Assembly: GCA_039908285.1 (NCBI GenBank)
Contig: JAMOBE010000005.1
Span: forward strand, 15,655-79,654
Length of the DNA stretch: 64,000 nucleotides
From: JAMOBE01 sp039908285
GTDB lineage: Bacteria; Pseudomonadota; Alphaproteobacteria; Rhodospirillales; Rhodospirillaceae
Reading direction: 5' to 3'
Made by a program: the position numbers and the translations under genes. The notes under the pieces are model-generated. The model was not told the origin of the DNA. It was given only the letters and a program-made list of their open reading frames with translations, and did no database searches. This document shows, piece after piece, positions 7,809-16,894 of this stretch (position 1 is its first letter; each line of letters opens with the position of its first letter).

Positions 7809-10091
7809 ATGGTCACCCTCGCCGAAGCCCTGTCGATCGGACTTGAACACCACCGGGCGGGACGCCTCGCCGAGGCGGAGCATGTGTATCGCCGCGTGCT
7901 GGAGGTGAGTCCCGACGAGGCCGACGTCCACCACCTGCTGGGCCTGCTGGAGCAGGCCACCGGCCGGGTCGACTCCGCCGTCGCCCATGCGCGCCGGGCC
8001 GTGGTCCTCCGCGACACCGTTCCCGACTATCTGGTGGCCCTCGGCATGGGTCTGGTGGCCGCCGGGGATTTCGCCCAGGCGATGGACGCCTTCCGGAGAA
8101 GCCTGGCGCTGAAGCCCGGGGACGCGGTGGCGCTGTTCAGCCTTTGCGAGATCTGTCGCCGGCTGGGGCGGCTGGACGAGGCCCTGGACTGGGGCCGGCA
8201 GGCGGTCGAGGCCGGTCCCGACATGGTCGAGACCCACGGCAACCTGGGCGCGGCTCTCAAGGATGCCGGCCGCTCGGACGATGCCCTGGCCTCCTATCGC
8301 CGCGCCCTGGCCATCGACCCGGAGCACGTTGCCAGCCTGGAAGGCCTGGTCATTCTGCTGCACGAACGCAAGGATGCGGGTGCGGCGATGCCGGTGGTGC
8401 GCCGGCTGCTCGACATGAGTCCCAACTCCGCCGACGCCTGGCGTCTCATGGGGCTGATCCAGGAGCTGGCTGGTGACGTCGACACGGCGCTGGGCAGTTT
8501 CGAGCGGGCCATCGCCCTGGACCCGAACCTGGCCGAGAGCCATCTGTGTCTCGGCAACCTGCTGGTCGCCCGGCAGCGCCACGACGAGGGCGAGGCCGCT
8601 TTCCGCCGGGCCATCGCCCTTCGCCCCGACTATCCGGAGGCGCTGTCCAACCTCGGGCGGCTCCTGCGGCAGATGGACCGGGCCGACGAGGCCATCGTCC
8701 TGCTGGAGCGGGCGCTGGCGCTGGATCCGGGGCGGGCGCCGCTTTACCTCAATCTCGGCACCGTCTACGAGCGCCAGGGCCGGCTGGTCGAGGCGGTCGC
8801 GGCCTTCCAGCGGGCGCTGGCGCTGAAGCCCGATCTGGTGGAGGCCCATTCCAACATCCTGATCGACATGCCGTTCATGTCGCAGTACGACGCCGATCAG
8901 GTCTACGCCGCCTACCTCAGCTATGGCGAGATGCAGGAGGCGCCCTTTCTCGCCGCCGCCCGGGCCGTGGTCCATGACAACGACCGCGATCCCGAGCGAC
9001 CCTTGAGAGTCGGCTACCTGTCGCCGGAACTGCGCTTTCACGTGCTGCGCCAGAACATCCTGCCGCTCCTGCGCGGGCATCGGCGCGACCAGGTGACGGT
9101 CTGCGTCTACGCCCACGTGCCCGAGCCCGACTCGGTCACCGACCACATGCGGGAGCTGGCCGACGAGTGGACCTTCATCCACGGCATGTCCGACGCCGAT
9201 GTGGCCGCCAGGGTGCGGGCCGATCGCATCGACATCCTGGTGGCGCCCATGGGTCACTGGCGGCAGAACCGGCTGGTGGTGTTCGCGCGCCGGCCGGCGC
9301 CGGTGCAGGTGTTCTACCTGTGCCAGTCGCCGACCTCGGGGATGGAGGCTTTCGACTATCTGGTGGCCGATCCCCTGCTGAACTACCAGGGCAAGCTTCA
9401 GACCCGGGCCACCGAGACGATCTGGGAGCTGGACTGCCACCAGGTCACCGAGTACGAGATCGCCCCCGACATCGTGCCCGAGCCGCCGTCGGCCTCCGGT
9501 ATCCCACCGGTGTTCGCGAGCTTCAACAATCCGGCCAAGCTCTCGGATGCCTGCGTGGCGCTGTGGGCGCGGGTGCTGACCCGGGTGCCGGAGTCGCGCA
9601 TGGTGATCTGGGGAGCCGGCACCCAGGGGGAGACCTTCGCCACGCGTCTGCGCGGGCGCTTCGCCGCCCACGGGGTGGCGCCGGAGCGGCTCGACCTGTT
9701 GCCGTGGGCCAGGTCCTACGAGGACTATCTGAAGGCCTACACCGGCGTCGACGTGGTCCTCGACACCATCCCCTTCAACGGGGGACGCACCACCCAGGAC
9801 GCCCTGTGGATGGGCGTGCCGGTGGTCACCGTGCTGGGGGAATCCCTGCACGGCCGGCTGGGCTATGCCTTCTACGCCATCATGGGCACGCCGGAACTGT
9901 GCACCGACAGCGAGGACGCCTTCGTCGACCTGGCCGTGGACCTGGCCCGGGATACGGAGCGCCTGCGTGGCTATCGGCAGACGCTGCGGCAGGCGATGCG
10001 CTCGTCGATCCTGATGGACACGCCCCACCACGTCGAGCGGCTGGAGGGCGCCTATCGGGAGATGTGGCGGCGCTGGTGCGCGTCCGGCTGA
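7809..10091 (+). CDS. TPR domain protein with GT41 (O-GlcNAc transferase / SPINDLY-like) domain
   Basis: A 760-residue protein. Residues about 1-370 are ten or so TPRs ('AHSNLGNLLV', 'LYLNLGTVYERQGRL'). The C-terminal part (about 390-760) is a GT41 catalytic region with 'VGYLSPELRFH', 'NNPAKLSDACVALW' and 'DTIPFNGGRTTQDALWMGVP'. In bacteria this family modifies proteins or envelope polymers with sugars, probably in the cytoplasm, and the acceptor cannot be read from the sequence. It is adjacent to another TPR gene in opposite orientation and followed 15 bp later by the convergent DUF2459 gene. Confidence 0.88.
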   Translation: MVTLAEALSIGLEHHRAGRLAEAEHVYRRVLEVSPDEADVHHLLGLLEQATGRVDSAVAHARRAVVLRDTVPDYLVALGMGLVAAGDFAQAMDAFRRSLALKPGDAVALFSLCEICRRLGRLDEALDWGRQAVEAGPDMVETHGNLGAALKDAGRSDDALASYRRALAIDPEHVASLEGLVILLHERKDAGAAMPVVRRLLDMSPNSADAWRLMGLIQELAGDVDTALGSFERAIALDPNLAESHLCLGNLLVARQRHDEGEAAFRRAIALRPDYPEALSNLGRLLRQMDRADEAIVLLERALALDPGRAPLYLNLGTVYERQGRLVEAVAAFQRALALKPDLVEAHSNILIDMPFMSQYDADQVYAAYLSYGEMQEAPFLAAARAVVHDNDRDPERPLRVGYLSPELRFHVLRQNILPLLRGHRRDQVTVCVYAHVPEPDSVTDHMRELADEWTFIHGMSDADVAARVRADRIDILVAPMGHWRQNRLVVFARRPAPVQVFYLCQSPTSGMEAFDYLVADPLLNYQGKLQTRATETIWELDCHQVTEYEIAPDIVPEPPSASGIPPVFASFNNPAKLSDACVALWARVLTRVPESRMVIWGAGTQGETFATRLRGRFAAHGVAPERLDLLPWARSYEDYLKAYTGVDVVLDTIPFNGGRTTQDALWMGVPVVTVLGESLHGRLGYAFYAIMGTPELCTDSEDAFVDLAVDLARDTERLRGYRQTLRQAMRSSILMDTPHHVERLEGAYREMWRRWCASG

Positions 10092-10106
10092 GAGGATGGC
10101 GCGTGC

Positions 10107-10733
10107 CTACTGGCTCGGCGCCACCGTCCGAAGCCGCTCGACCAGCTCGTCCGCGTGATGCACGCCTGTAAAGTCGATGGGAAGACCGGCGGCAGCCACC
10201 GCCCCCGCGGTCCAGGTGTTGCAAGTATTGAACATGTGGAACGAGCCGGTCGCCGGATAGAACTGGCTGAACGGGTAAAGACCCGGAGCCACGGTCTGCG
10301 CCCTGGCCTCGCCCTTGCGGTCGAATGTCTCCGCGATGTAGGCGGTGACGTTCCGGAATTTTTCCGGATCGACGCGGAATACGAATCGTTGCTGAGTCGG
10401 AAAGACCTGATCGGGCGAAGCCCTCAGGCCCACCACGTGAACGACCGCGGGATTTGGCTTCAGGACCGCGCCGAGCGCCATGCCGATGGAATGCTCGGAC
10501 GAAGGATAGTAATCGGCATCTCCCCAGCCGAACTCGATCCAGACGGCATCGGGGAAGTCCGCGATCTCCGGGATCTCCTGCTCCGCCAGGGCCTCACGCG
10601 GGACGGCGATACCGCTGTGCCATCCATTGCTGGTCACGAGGAAGACCCCCGGCGGTGCCGCGCCGGCTCCCGCTGAGAAGGCGAGGCTGGCCGAAACGAG
10701 GAGGACGAGGACCACGAGGCGAATCCTGATCAT
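10107..10733 (-). CDS. DUF2459 (TIGR02117-type) secreted protein
   Basis: A 208-residue protein. A signal peptide at residues 1-26 is followed by the family hallmark 'TSNGWHSGI', then 'FGWGDADYYP' and 'FNTCNTWTAGAVAAAGLP', with a Cys, His and Asn arrangement suggestive of a papain-fold domain (inference). ATG 10733 is chosen because the signal peptide starts there. A longer frame upstream merely translates the 16-bp minisatellite at 10745-10888. That minisatellite lies 11 bp upstream of the start, where the ribosome site and promoter are expected, so copy number could affect expression. Confidence 0.82.
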   Translation of the reverse strand: MIRIRLVVLVLLVSASLAFSAGAGAAPPGVFLVTSNGWHSGIAVPREALAEQEIPEIADFPDAVWIEFGWGDADYYPSSEHSIGMALGAVLKPNPAVVHVVGLRASPDQVFPTQQRFVFRVDPEKFRNVTAYIAETFDRKGEARAQTVAPGLYPFSQFYPATGSFHMFNTCNTWTAGAVAAAGLPIDFTGVHHADELVERLRTVAPSQ

Positions 10734-10744
10734 TGCACATCTCG

Positions 10745-10888
10745 CAACCGATGGGCCGGGCAACCGATGGGCCGGGCAACCGATGGGCCGGGCAACCGAT
10801 GGGCCGGGCAACCGATGGGCCGGGCAACCGATGGGCCGGGCAACCGATGGGCCGGGCAACCGATGGGCCGGGCAACTGATGGGCCGGG
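10745..10888. repeat. 16-bp minisatellite, nine tandem units
   Basis: The unit CAACCGATGGGCCGGG is repeated nine times without spacers. The first eight are identical and the last has one C-to-T change. The lack of spacers excludes a CRISPR. Confidence 0.95.
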
Positions 10889-10936
10889 GAACTCGGACAG
10901 GCTACACGGCGATGGCCTGCCGTTCAAGATCCCGCG

Positions 10937-10999
10937 AAAAAGTCCTCCCCCCGGAAGAGGGGGGGGGAGGACTTTTGATCGGTTCACCCGATTGCCCTG
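10937..10999. repeat. GC-rich inverted repeat with flanking 'RAIG' repeat
   Basis: AAAAAGTCCTCCCCCC (10937-10952) pairs with GGGGGGAGGACTTTT ending at 10975, followed by a GGTTCACCCGATTGCCCTG copy. The same arrangement of hairpin, CTTTTG and TCACCCGATTGCCCTG occurs at 3304-3357 and, diverged, at 33820-33879. Confidence 0.75.
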
Positions 11000-11060
11000 G
11001 GATTCGCGCGGATCGTGCTTGACAGGGGTGTCCCATGGATCACATTATCCCGGCCGTTCC

Positions 11061-11136
11061 GGGGCCGTAGCTCAGTTGGGAGAGCGTCTCGTTCGCAATG
11101 AGAAGGTCAGGGGTTCGATTCCCCTCGGCTCCACCA
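11061..11136 (+). tRNA. tRNA-Ala (anticodon CGC)
   Basis: A 76-nt cloverleaf with acceptor GGGGCCG / CGGCTCC, which carries the alanine identity pair G3:U70. The anticodon stem is TCTCG / TGAGA with loop TTCGCAA, giving anticodon CGC. The T arm contains GGTTCGATTCC and CCA is encoded. It reads GCG codons. Confidence 0.95.
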
Positions 11137-11144
11137 GGGATTTC

Positions 11145-11184
11145 AAGGGCTTGGCGGGGAAACCGGCTGAGCCCTTTTCCTTTG
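11145..11184 (+). terminator. Probable terminator of tRNA-Ala
   Basis: AAGGGCT (11145-11151) pairs with AGCCCTT (11170-11176), and TTCCTTT follows. It ends 11 bp before the next start codon. Confidence 0.5.
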
Positions 11185-11194
11185 AGTCTGCACA

Positions 11195-12508
11195 ATGTCA
11201 GCAGTGGGCGGCATGCCTCCTTCACAGCAGTCCCCGGCCGTCGCCGAAGGAGACGCCCCCCAGGGAGAGGGCCGGCCGTCGATCCAGCGCATGCGGCGGC
11301 GGTGGTGGATGTTCCAGCCGCTCGACCTCCTGGTGCGGCTGTGGCCGGTGTTTCGGACGCCCCGCGGGCTTTTGGTGGTGCGCATGGACGGCATCGGCGA
11401 CATGGTGCTGTTCCGCCGGTCGCTGGACCACTACGCCGAGGCCTTCGGCGTCGCGGCGGAGGACATCACGGTTCTCGGCTGTCATAGCTGGGGGAGCATC
11501 GCCGCCGAGGTGTTCTCGGGCTATCGCGTGCGCACCATCGACGAGCACGCCTTCGAGCGCAACCCGTTCTACCGCTTCCGCGAGGCCCTGTGGGTGCGGC
11601 GGCAGCGCTTCGCCATCGCCGTCTGCGACATCTTCTTCCGCAAGGCCCTGACCGCCGACAGCCTGGTGTGGCTGTCGCAGGCGCCGGTCTCGGTGGTCTC
11701 GCACCCCTACATCAGCCCGGCGACCCGCGCCGAGTTCAACCACTACCTGGGGCGGGTCGGCCAGATCATCGACACCGGCCCCTATCCTACCCACGAGACC
11801 GACCGCCACCGTCGTTTCGTTTCCGAAATTCTCGGTCGCACGGTCCCGGCCGAGCCGCCCTCCATCCCCTGGCGCGAGGCCACGGCGCCGGTGCCGGCCG
11901 GCCGGCCCTATGTGGTGCTGAACTTCGGCTCCAACGAGCCGGGGCGGCGCTGGCCCTTCGACAGCTACATCGCCATCGCCCGCGGGCTTCTCGATGCCGG
12001 CTACCGCGTCGTTTTCACCGGTGGGCCGGGTGAGATGCCGTCCCGGCCCCGGCTGCGGCGCCAGTTGAACCGGCCGGGGGTGATCGACCTGATCGACCGG
12101 ACGCCGCTGCCCATGCTGCTCGACCTCATGCGCCGGGCGACGGCGGTGGTCAGCAACGACACCGGGCCGGCCCACATCAGCATCGCCCTCGGGACGCCGA
12201 CGGTGGTGATCGTCGGGGGTGGCCATTTCGGCAGCTTCCTGCCCTATCCGCAGGGAATCGCTCCCGCCAACGCCCGTATCGTCCATCGGGATATGGAGTG
12301 CTATCATTGCTTCTGGCGCTGTCATCGCCGCGCCGACCGCTGGCAGGTGTTTCCCTGCATCGCCGCCGTGACGCCGGAGGCGGCATGGGCCGCCCTCGGC
12401 GACCTGATCAACACCAGCTCGGGAACAAAACGACCGTGGGATCCCGTCCAGACATTGATCTCTACGCCAGCTACCACTGCCACAAGGGCTACGCCACCCC
12501 AGTCCTGA
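11195..12508 (+). CDS. Glycosyltransferase family 9 (heptosyltransferase-like)
   Basis: Up to 437 residues. The GT9 signs are 'LLVVRMDGIGDMVLFRRSL' near residue 59, 'VLNFGSNEPGRRWP' in mid-protein, and 'VVSNDTGPAHISIALGTPTVVIVGGGHFG' split over the nucleotide-binding C-terminal half. It probably adds a sugar to LPS core or a related glycan in the cytoplasm. Starts at 11195, 11213 or 11291 are all possible because the first 30 residues are low in conservation. A Cys-rich 'MECYHCFWRCH' is an unusual C-terminal feature. The 3' end overlaps the methyltransferase by about 73 bp, so both are likely co-expressed. Confidence 0.85.
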   Translation: MSAVGGMPPSQQSPAVAEGDAPQGEGRPSIQRMRRRWWMFQPLDLLVRLWPVFRTPRGLLVVRMDGIGDMVLFRRSLDHYAEAFGVAAEDITVLGCHSWGSIAAEVFSGYRVRTIDEHAFERNPFYRFREALWVRRQRFAIAVCDIFFRKALTADSLVWLSQAPVSVVSHPYISPATRAEFNHYLGRVGQIIDTGPYPTHETDRHRRFVSEILGRTVPAEPPSIPWREATAPVPAGRPYVVLNFGSNEPGRRWPFDSYIAIARGLLDAGYRVVFTGGPGEMPSRPRLRRQLNRPGVIDLIDRTPLPMLLDLMRRATAVVSNDTGPAHISIALGTPTVVIVGGGHFGSFLPYPQGIAPANARIVHRDMECYHCFWRCHRRADRWQVFPCIAAVTPEAAWAALGDLINTSSGTKRPWDPVQTLISTPATTATRATPPQS

Positions 12509-13125
12509 AACACAAGCACGCCGCCCGCTTCGACCGCGAGTTCTGGAGCCCGTTGCAGTGCAGAAACGACATGGCCATGCTGGAAATCGGCTGCGGCACC
12601 GGGCTGTTCCTGGCCTATCTGGCCGGCCGCGGCGTGCGGGAGTTCGTCGGCATCGACCGCGACGCCAACCTTGAACCTTTTCTTCCGGCGGCCGCGGCCG
12701 GTCATTTCGAAGCCGTCGATGCCATCACGTTTCTAGAGCGACCCGGCCCGGCCTTCGACCGTGTCGCCCTGTTCGACGTGCTGGAGCACTTTTCGGTCGA
12801 GGACGGGCTACACCTGCTGACCGCCCTGCGTCCGCGCATGGCACCTTTGGGACGGGTCCTGGTCAAGGTCCCCAATGCCGGTTCGCCCTGGGGCCTGCAG
12901 TTCCAGTTCGGCGACCTGACCCACCAGGCCGCCTTCACCCCGACGAGCCTGCGCCAGCTCGCCGGAGCCGCCGGATGGCGATGCCCGAGCGTCTACCCTC
13001 ATCGCCTGGGCAGCCCGGTGCGACACCTGATGGACCGGGCCCTGCATGCCCTGCTGAGCCGGATGGTGATGACGCCTCCCGAGATATGGTCCGCCAACTT
13101 CTTTGCCGTTCTGGAAGCGGAATGA
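12436..13125 (+). CDS. Class I SAM-dependent methyltransferase
   Basis: About 229 residues. Motif I 'LEIGCGTGLFLAYL' near residue 47 binds SAM. 'FDRVALFDVLEHF' is motif II-like, and 'RVLVKVPNAGSPWG' fits the Methyltransf_23 group acting on small molecules or sugars. The start is GTG 12436, because the open frame upstream is a shadow of the GT9 gene; no strong ribosome site is visible. The overlap with the GT9 gene suggests methylation of the same glycan product, though this is inference. Confidence 0.75.
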   Translation: MGSRPDIDLYASYHCHKGYATPVLKHKHAARFDREFWSPLQCRNDMAMLEIGCGTGLFLAYLAGRGVREFVGIDRDANLEPFLPAAAAGHFEAVDAITFLERPGPAFDRVALFDVLEHFSVEDGLHLLTALRPRMAPLGRVLVKVPNAGSPWGLQFQFGDLTHQAAFTPTSLRQLAGAAGWRCPSVYPHRLGSPVRHLMDRALHALLSRMVMTPPEIWSANFFAVLEAE

Positions 13126-13199
13126 ACTCGGAATTATGGGATCCCTCACCGTGCTGGCCTTGAGAAAGAAAAGGCGCAACACGGTGTAGGGCCACATGA

Positions 13200-14528
13200 T
13201 CACAGGGAAATCCGGAATCGCACGCTTTGCCCAGCCGGTTCGCCGACGGCCTCGCCGTCCCGCATGACGATACATCCCCGCACCACCGTCATGACCGGCC
13301 AGCCGGTGAGGGTCATTCCCTCGAACGGGGACCAGCCGCAGCGGCTGGCCATGGCGTCGCGGGTGACGGTGCGCCGGGTCTTCAGGTCCACCACCGTGAG
13401 GTCGGCGTCCAGGCCGACGGCGATGGCCCCCTTGCCCTCGATGTCATAGATGCGGGCCGGCCCGGCGCTGGTGAGGTCCACCAGCCGGGCGAGGGACAGC
13501 CGTCCCGCCGCCACGTGATCCAGCATCACCGGCAGCAGAGTCTGCACCCCCGGCATGCCGGAAGGGCTCTGGGGGTAGGGCCTGGCCTTCTCCTCCAGGG
13601 TGTGGGGGGCGTGGTCCGAGCCGATGCAGTCCACCAGCCCATCGGTCAGTGCCTGCCACAGGGCGGCCCGGTGGCGCTTGTCGCGAATCGGCGGGTTCAT
13701 CTGGGCCAGCGTCCCCAGGCGCTCGTAGCACTCCGGCGCCGTCAGGGTGAGGTGCTGCGGCGTCACCTCCACCGTCGCCAGGTCGCGGTGGCGGGCGAGA
13801 AGCTCCATCTCCTCGGCGGTGGTCACGTGCAGCACGTGGACCGGCTGCCACGCCTTCTCCGCCAGGCGCAGGAGGCGTTTGGTGGCGGCAAGGGCCGTCC
13901 TGGCGTCGCGCCACGCGGGATGCCGGCTCACCGGCGCGCCCCGATCCACCATCCGGTAGCGCGCGCGCAGGCGGGCCTCGTCCTCGCAGTGGACGGCAAC
14001 CCGCCGCCGAGCGCCGGCCAGCACCCGGACCATGTCGGCCTCGTGGTCCACCAGCAGGTCGCCGGTCGAGGAGCCCATGAACATCTTGACCCCGGCGCAC
14101 CAACTAAGCAGTTCGCACATCCGAATCTCGTCGATATTCTCGGCGGTGGCGCCGGCGAAGAACGCGAAATCGCACCACATGCGCCCGGAGGCCCGCATCT
14201 GCTTGTTGATCAGGGCGTCGAGAGAGATGGTGGGTGGTTTGGTGTTGGGCATATCGAACACCGCCGTCACCCCACCGAGCACCGCCGCCAGCGAGCCCGT
14301 CGTCAGGTCCTCCTTGTGCTCGAGTCCCGGCTCGCGGAAGTGGACCTGGGTGTCGATGACCCCCGGCAGTACGTGCAGGTGGGAGACATCCACCTCCGCC
14401 GCGGCCCCTCCCAACCCCGAGCCGATGGCCGCCACCCGGCCATCCCGCACGGCGACGTCCACGTCGGCGGCACCCTCCGGAAGCATCACCGTGCCCCCCT
14501 TGAGGATCAGATCGAAACTCCCGGTCAT
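13200..14528 (-). CDS. pyrC: Dihydroorotase (class I type)
   Basis: A 442-residue amidohydrolase. The metal-binding 'DTQVHFREPG' starts near residue 59, a likely carbamylated Lys sits in 'AGVKMFMGSSTGDLL', and 'SDHAPHTLEEK' carries the catalytic Asp. It would interconvert carbamoyl-aspartate and dihydroorotate in pyrimidine synthesis. No pyrB is adjacent. The protease gene lies 3 bp upstream, implying one transcript. A hydantoinase-like role is less likely given the complete DHOase motifs. Confidence 0.88.
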   Translation of the reverse strand: MTGSFDLILKGGTVMLPEGAADVDVAVRDGRVAAIGSGLGGAAAEVDVSHLHVLPGVIDTQVHFREPGLEHKEDLTTGSLAAVLGGVTAVFDMPNTKPPTISLDALINKQMRASGRMWCDFAFFAGATAENIDEIRMCELLSWCAGVKMFMGSSTGDLLVDHEADMVRVLAGARRRVAVHCEDEARLRARYRMVDRGAPVSRHPAWRDARTALAATKRLLRLAEKAWQPVHVLHVTTAEEMELLARHRDLATVEVTPQHLTLTAPECYERLGTLAQMNPPIRDKRHRAALWQALTDGLVDCIGSDHAPHTLEEKARPYPQSPSGMPGVQTLLPVMLDHVAAGRLSLARLVDLTSAGPARIYDIEGKGAIAVGLDADLTVVDLKTRRTVTRDAMASRCGWSPFEGMTLTGWPVMTVVRGCIVMRDGEAVGEPAGQSVRFRISL

Positions 14529-14531
14529 CGG

Positions 14532-14990
14532 TCAGTCCCTCCTCAGTTCTCCCCGAACCGCATCGACCACCTGGTCCACCCGCGCCGCCACCTCGGGCGA
14601 CAGGCCAAGGCCCAGGGTGAACACCGCGCCCTCGACGGCGTGGACGACCAGCGCGGGTGGCAGGCGACCGAGGGCGCGGGCGGTTTCCACCGCCTCCGCC
14701 AGCCCGAACGCATGGGTCGAATAGCGGAAGAAGCCCGTCGGCAGAGTCTGGGCGCGGCAGTCGAAGCGATGCATGGTGCCGATCGGGGCGCCTCCCCGCG
14801 CCGCATCGATGACCACCACCCGGGCGTAGCCCTCCCAGGCGTCCATCAGTCCGGTGCCCTCTCCCGGGTGGGTGATGACGTCCACACCGGCGGGGAGCGC
14901 GCCCCGCAGCCTCTCCGCCACCTCGAGGCCGAAGGCGTCGTCGCCCCGCCACGGCTGGCCGACGCCGATGACCAGCGCCCGCGCCGTCAA
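14532..14990 (-). CDS. Hydrogenase maturation protease (M52 family)
   Basis: A 152-residue protein with 'GVGQPWRGDDAFG' at residues 9-21, whose Asp is a nickel ligand, plus 'VIDAARGG' and 'STHAFGLAEAV' as in HyaD/HycI endopeptidases that trim the large subunit of NiFe hydrogenase. No hydrogenase gene is in the window. It directly precedes pyrC (3 bp). The substrate subunit must be encoded elsewhere. Confidence 0.85.
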   Translation of the reverse strand: MTARALVIGVGQPWRGDDAFGLEVAERLRGALPAGVDVITHPGEGTGLMDAWEGYARVVVIDAARGGAPIGTMHRFDCRAQTLPTGFFRYSTHAFGLAEAVETARALGRLPPALVVHAVEGAVFTLGLGLSPEVAARVDQVVDAVRGELRRD

Positions 14991-15019
14991 GGCCTGAAAC
15001 CGAAAGCGAGCCCTCTACT

Positions 15020-15136
15020 CCCTCTCCCCCTCGAGGGGGAGAGGGCCGGGGTGAGGGGGTGGGGCAGGCGGCACCATCTCGGGAACCTCGCGCCCCCCTC
15101 ACCCAACCCTCTCCCCCCTGAAGGGGGGGGAGAGGG
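15020..15136. repeat. GC-rich dispersed palindromic element
   Basis: The same 26-bp palindrome, inverted arms and second hairpin as at 1603-1720, with a diverged centre. It lies between lysK and the protease gene, which face the same way. Confidence 0.85.
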
Positions 15137-15159
15137 CTTTTGATGGTCATGCCGAAACA

Positions 15160-16767
15160 CTACGCCAGGTCCTCGCCGGCGATGGCGGCGTCGAGGAGGG
15201 TGATGGTCTCGGCGATGCCATAGAGGGCGATGAACGAACCCATGCGCGGCCCCTCGTCCTGGCCCAGCAGGATCTGGTAGAGGGCCTTGAACCAGGCCCG
15301 GAGATCGGCAAAGCACGGATGGCGCTTGCCCACCTCATAGGCGATGGTCTGCAGGTCCTCGGCCGACGGGTTGGGCGGGGCGGCGGCGATGCCGGCCCGC
15401 AGGTCCTTCAGCGCCTCCACCTCCGCCGGGGTCGCCTTGCGGTAGCGCTTGGTCGGCAGTACGAAGTCCTGGTAATAGGTGATGGCGTGCTTTACCAGCC
15501 GGTCCAGCATGGGCGTGGCCGTCGGGCTGGCCTCGGGGGCGTAGCGGCTGATGTACTGCCACAGCACCGCCGGATCCGAGGTCTGGCAGGCGCTGACCAG
15601 GTTGAGCAGGACGCCGAAGCCGATGGGGGTCGACTCCTCGGGCGGGTGGCCGTCGTGGATGTGCCAGGCCGGATTGGCGAGACGGTCCTTCAGCTCCTGG
15701 TCGTGGAACTTGTCGCGGAAGGTGAGGTAGTCATCCACCGCCCGGGGAATGACGTCGAAGAACAGCCGCTTGGCCGTCTTGGGTTTCTGGTACATGAACA
15801 GGGCGAGGGACTCGGCCGGGGCATAGGACAGCCAGTCCTCCACCGACAGGCCGTTCCCCTTGGACTTGGAGATTTTCTGGCCGGCGTCGTCGAGGAACAG
15901 TTCATAGGTCAGGTTGACCGGCGGCGTGGCCCCGAGGGTCCGGCAGATGCGGCTCGACAGCTTGACCGAGTCGATGAGGTCCTTGCCGGACATTTCATAG
16001 TCCACCCCCAGGGCGAACCAGCGCATGCCCCAGTCGGCCTTCCACTGCAGCTTGCAATGACCACCGGTCACCGGCACCTCGACCCGGGCTCCGTCCTCGT
16101 CCTGATAGACCACGGTGCCGGCGGTACGGTCGCGGTGGATGATGGGCACCTGCAGCACCCGCCCGGTCTTCGGGCACAGCGGCAGGAACGGCGAGTAGGT
16201 GGCGCGCCGCTCCGGCCCGAGGGTCGGCAGAACGATGGCCATGATCTCGTCATAGTGCTCGAGCACCGCCAGCAGCGCCTGGTCGAACCGGCCGGAGCGA
16301 TAGCACTCGGTGCCGCTCATGAACTCGTACTCGAAGCCGAAGGAGTCGAGGAAGGTGCGCAGGCGGGCGTTGTTGTGGTGGCCGAAACTCTCGTGGGTGC
16401 CGAAGGGATCGGGGATGCTGGTCAGGGGCTTGCCCAGGTGTCCGGCCACCATGTCCTTGTTGGGAATGTTGTCGGGCACCTTGCGCAGGCCGTCCATGTC
16501 GTCGGAAAAGGTGAACAGCCGCGTCGGGATGTGGGGCGCCAGCACGGCGAAGGCGCGCCGCACCATGGTGGTGCGCACCACCTCGCCGAAGGTGCCGATG
16601 TGCGGCAGTCCGGAGGGACCGTAGCCGGTCTCGAACAGGGCATAGCCCTTGTCCGGCACCCGTCCCTGAAAACGGTTGTCCAGGAGTTGCCGGGCTTCCT
16701 CGAAGGGCCAGGCGGTGGCGTGGCGGGCAAGCTCGGTGGCGCCCGCGGGATGATGATCGGTGCTCAT
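15160..16767 (-). CDS. lysK: Lysyl-tRNA synthetase, class I
   Basis: A 535-residue class I LysRS, the archaeal-type enzyme common in alphaproteobacteria and unrelated to class II LysS. The HIGH-equivalent 'PHIGT' is at 55-59 and the KMSKS loop is 'KISKSKGN' near 300. It charges tRNA-Lys with lysine. Length and the alpha-helical C-terminal domain are normal. It is separated from the divergent protease-chaperone gene by about 127 bp. Confidence 0.95.
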   Translation of the reverse strand: MSTDHHPAGATELARHATAWPFEEARQLLDNRFQGRVPDKGYALFETGYGPSGLPHIGTFGEVVRTTMVRRAFAVLAPHIPTRLFTFSDDMDGLRKVPDNIPNKDMVAGHLGKPLTSIPDPFGTHESFGHHNNARLRTFLDSFGFEYEFMSGTECYRSGRFDQALLAVLEHYDEIMAIVLPTLGPERRATYSPFLPLCPKTGRVLQVPIIHRDRTAGTVVYQDEDGARVEVPVTGGHCKLQWKADWGMRWFALGVDYEMSGKDLIDSVKLSSRICRTLGATPPVNLTYELFLDDAGQKISKSKGNGLSVEDWLSYAPAESLALFMYQKPKTAKRLFFDVIPRAVDDYLTFRDKFHDQELKDRLANPAWHIHDGHPPEESTPIGFGVLLNLVSACQTSDPAVLWQYISRYAPEASPTATPMLDRLVKHAITYYQDFVLPTKRYRKATPAEVEALKDLRAGIAAAPPNPSAEDLQTIAYEVGKRHPCFADLRAWFKALYQILLGQDEGPRMGSFIALYGIAETITLLDAAIAGEDLA

Positions 16768-16894
16768 GGGACCGCAAGGTAGGCGGGCCGCCGGACCACG
16801 TCAACCGTCCCGGACATGCTCGCAGCACCCTTGACAGGCGCGCGCGCCGCGGCAACTTTTTGCGGACGGAATTCGGAACCCCAGGGAGGACGGC

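Larger units (their letters stand above)
10734..11060. other. Intergenic region with minisatellite and GC-rich inverted repeat
   Basis: This stretch between the divergent DUF2459 gene and the tRNA holds nine 16-bp units (10745-10888), an inverted repeat at 10937-10975 and a copy of the 16-bp 'RAIG' repeat (10984-10999). No credible coding frame is seen. Confidence 0.7.

Noticed and set aside
6255..10031. Very long minus-strand frame (about 1258 codons) across the TPR gene and the GT41 gene
   Set aside because: Only the part below 7688 has a signal peptide and TPRs. The upper part is antisense to the well-supported GT41 gene and its His/Gly/Arg-rich composition is a high-GC shadow.
10107..10859. 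Longer N terminus of the DUF2459 protein including the minisatellite
   Set aside because: The added residues only translate the 16-bp repeat, and a signal peptide starts cleanly at 10733.
10745..10888. CRISPR-like array
   Set aside because: Units are 16 bp, identical and contiguous, with no spacers.
11040..11225. Short minus-strand frame spanning the tRNA
   Set aside because: It is the usual false protein (GNRTPDLL pattern) made by translating tRNA antisense.
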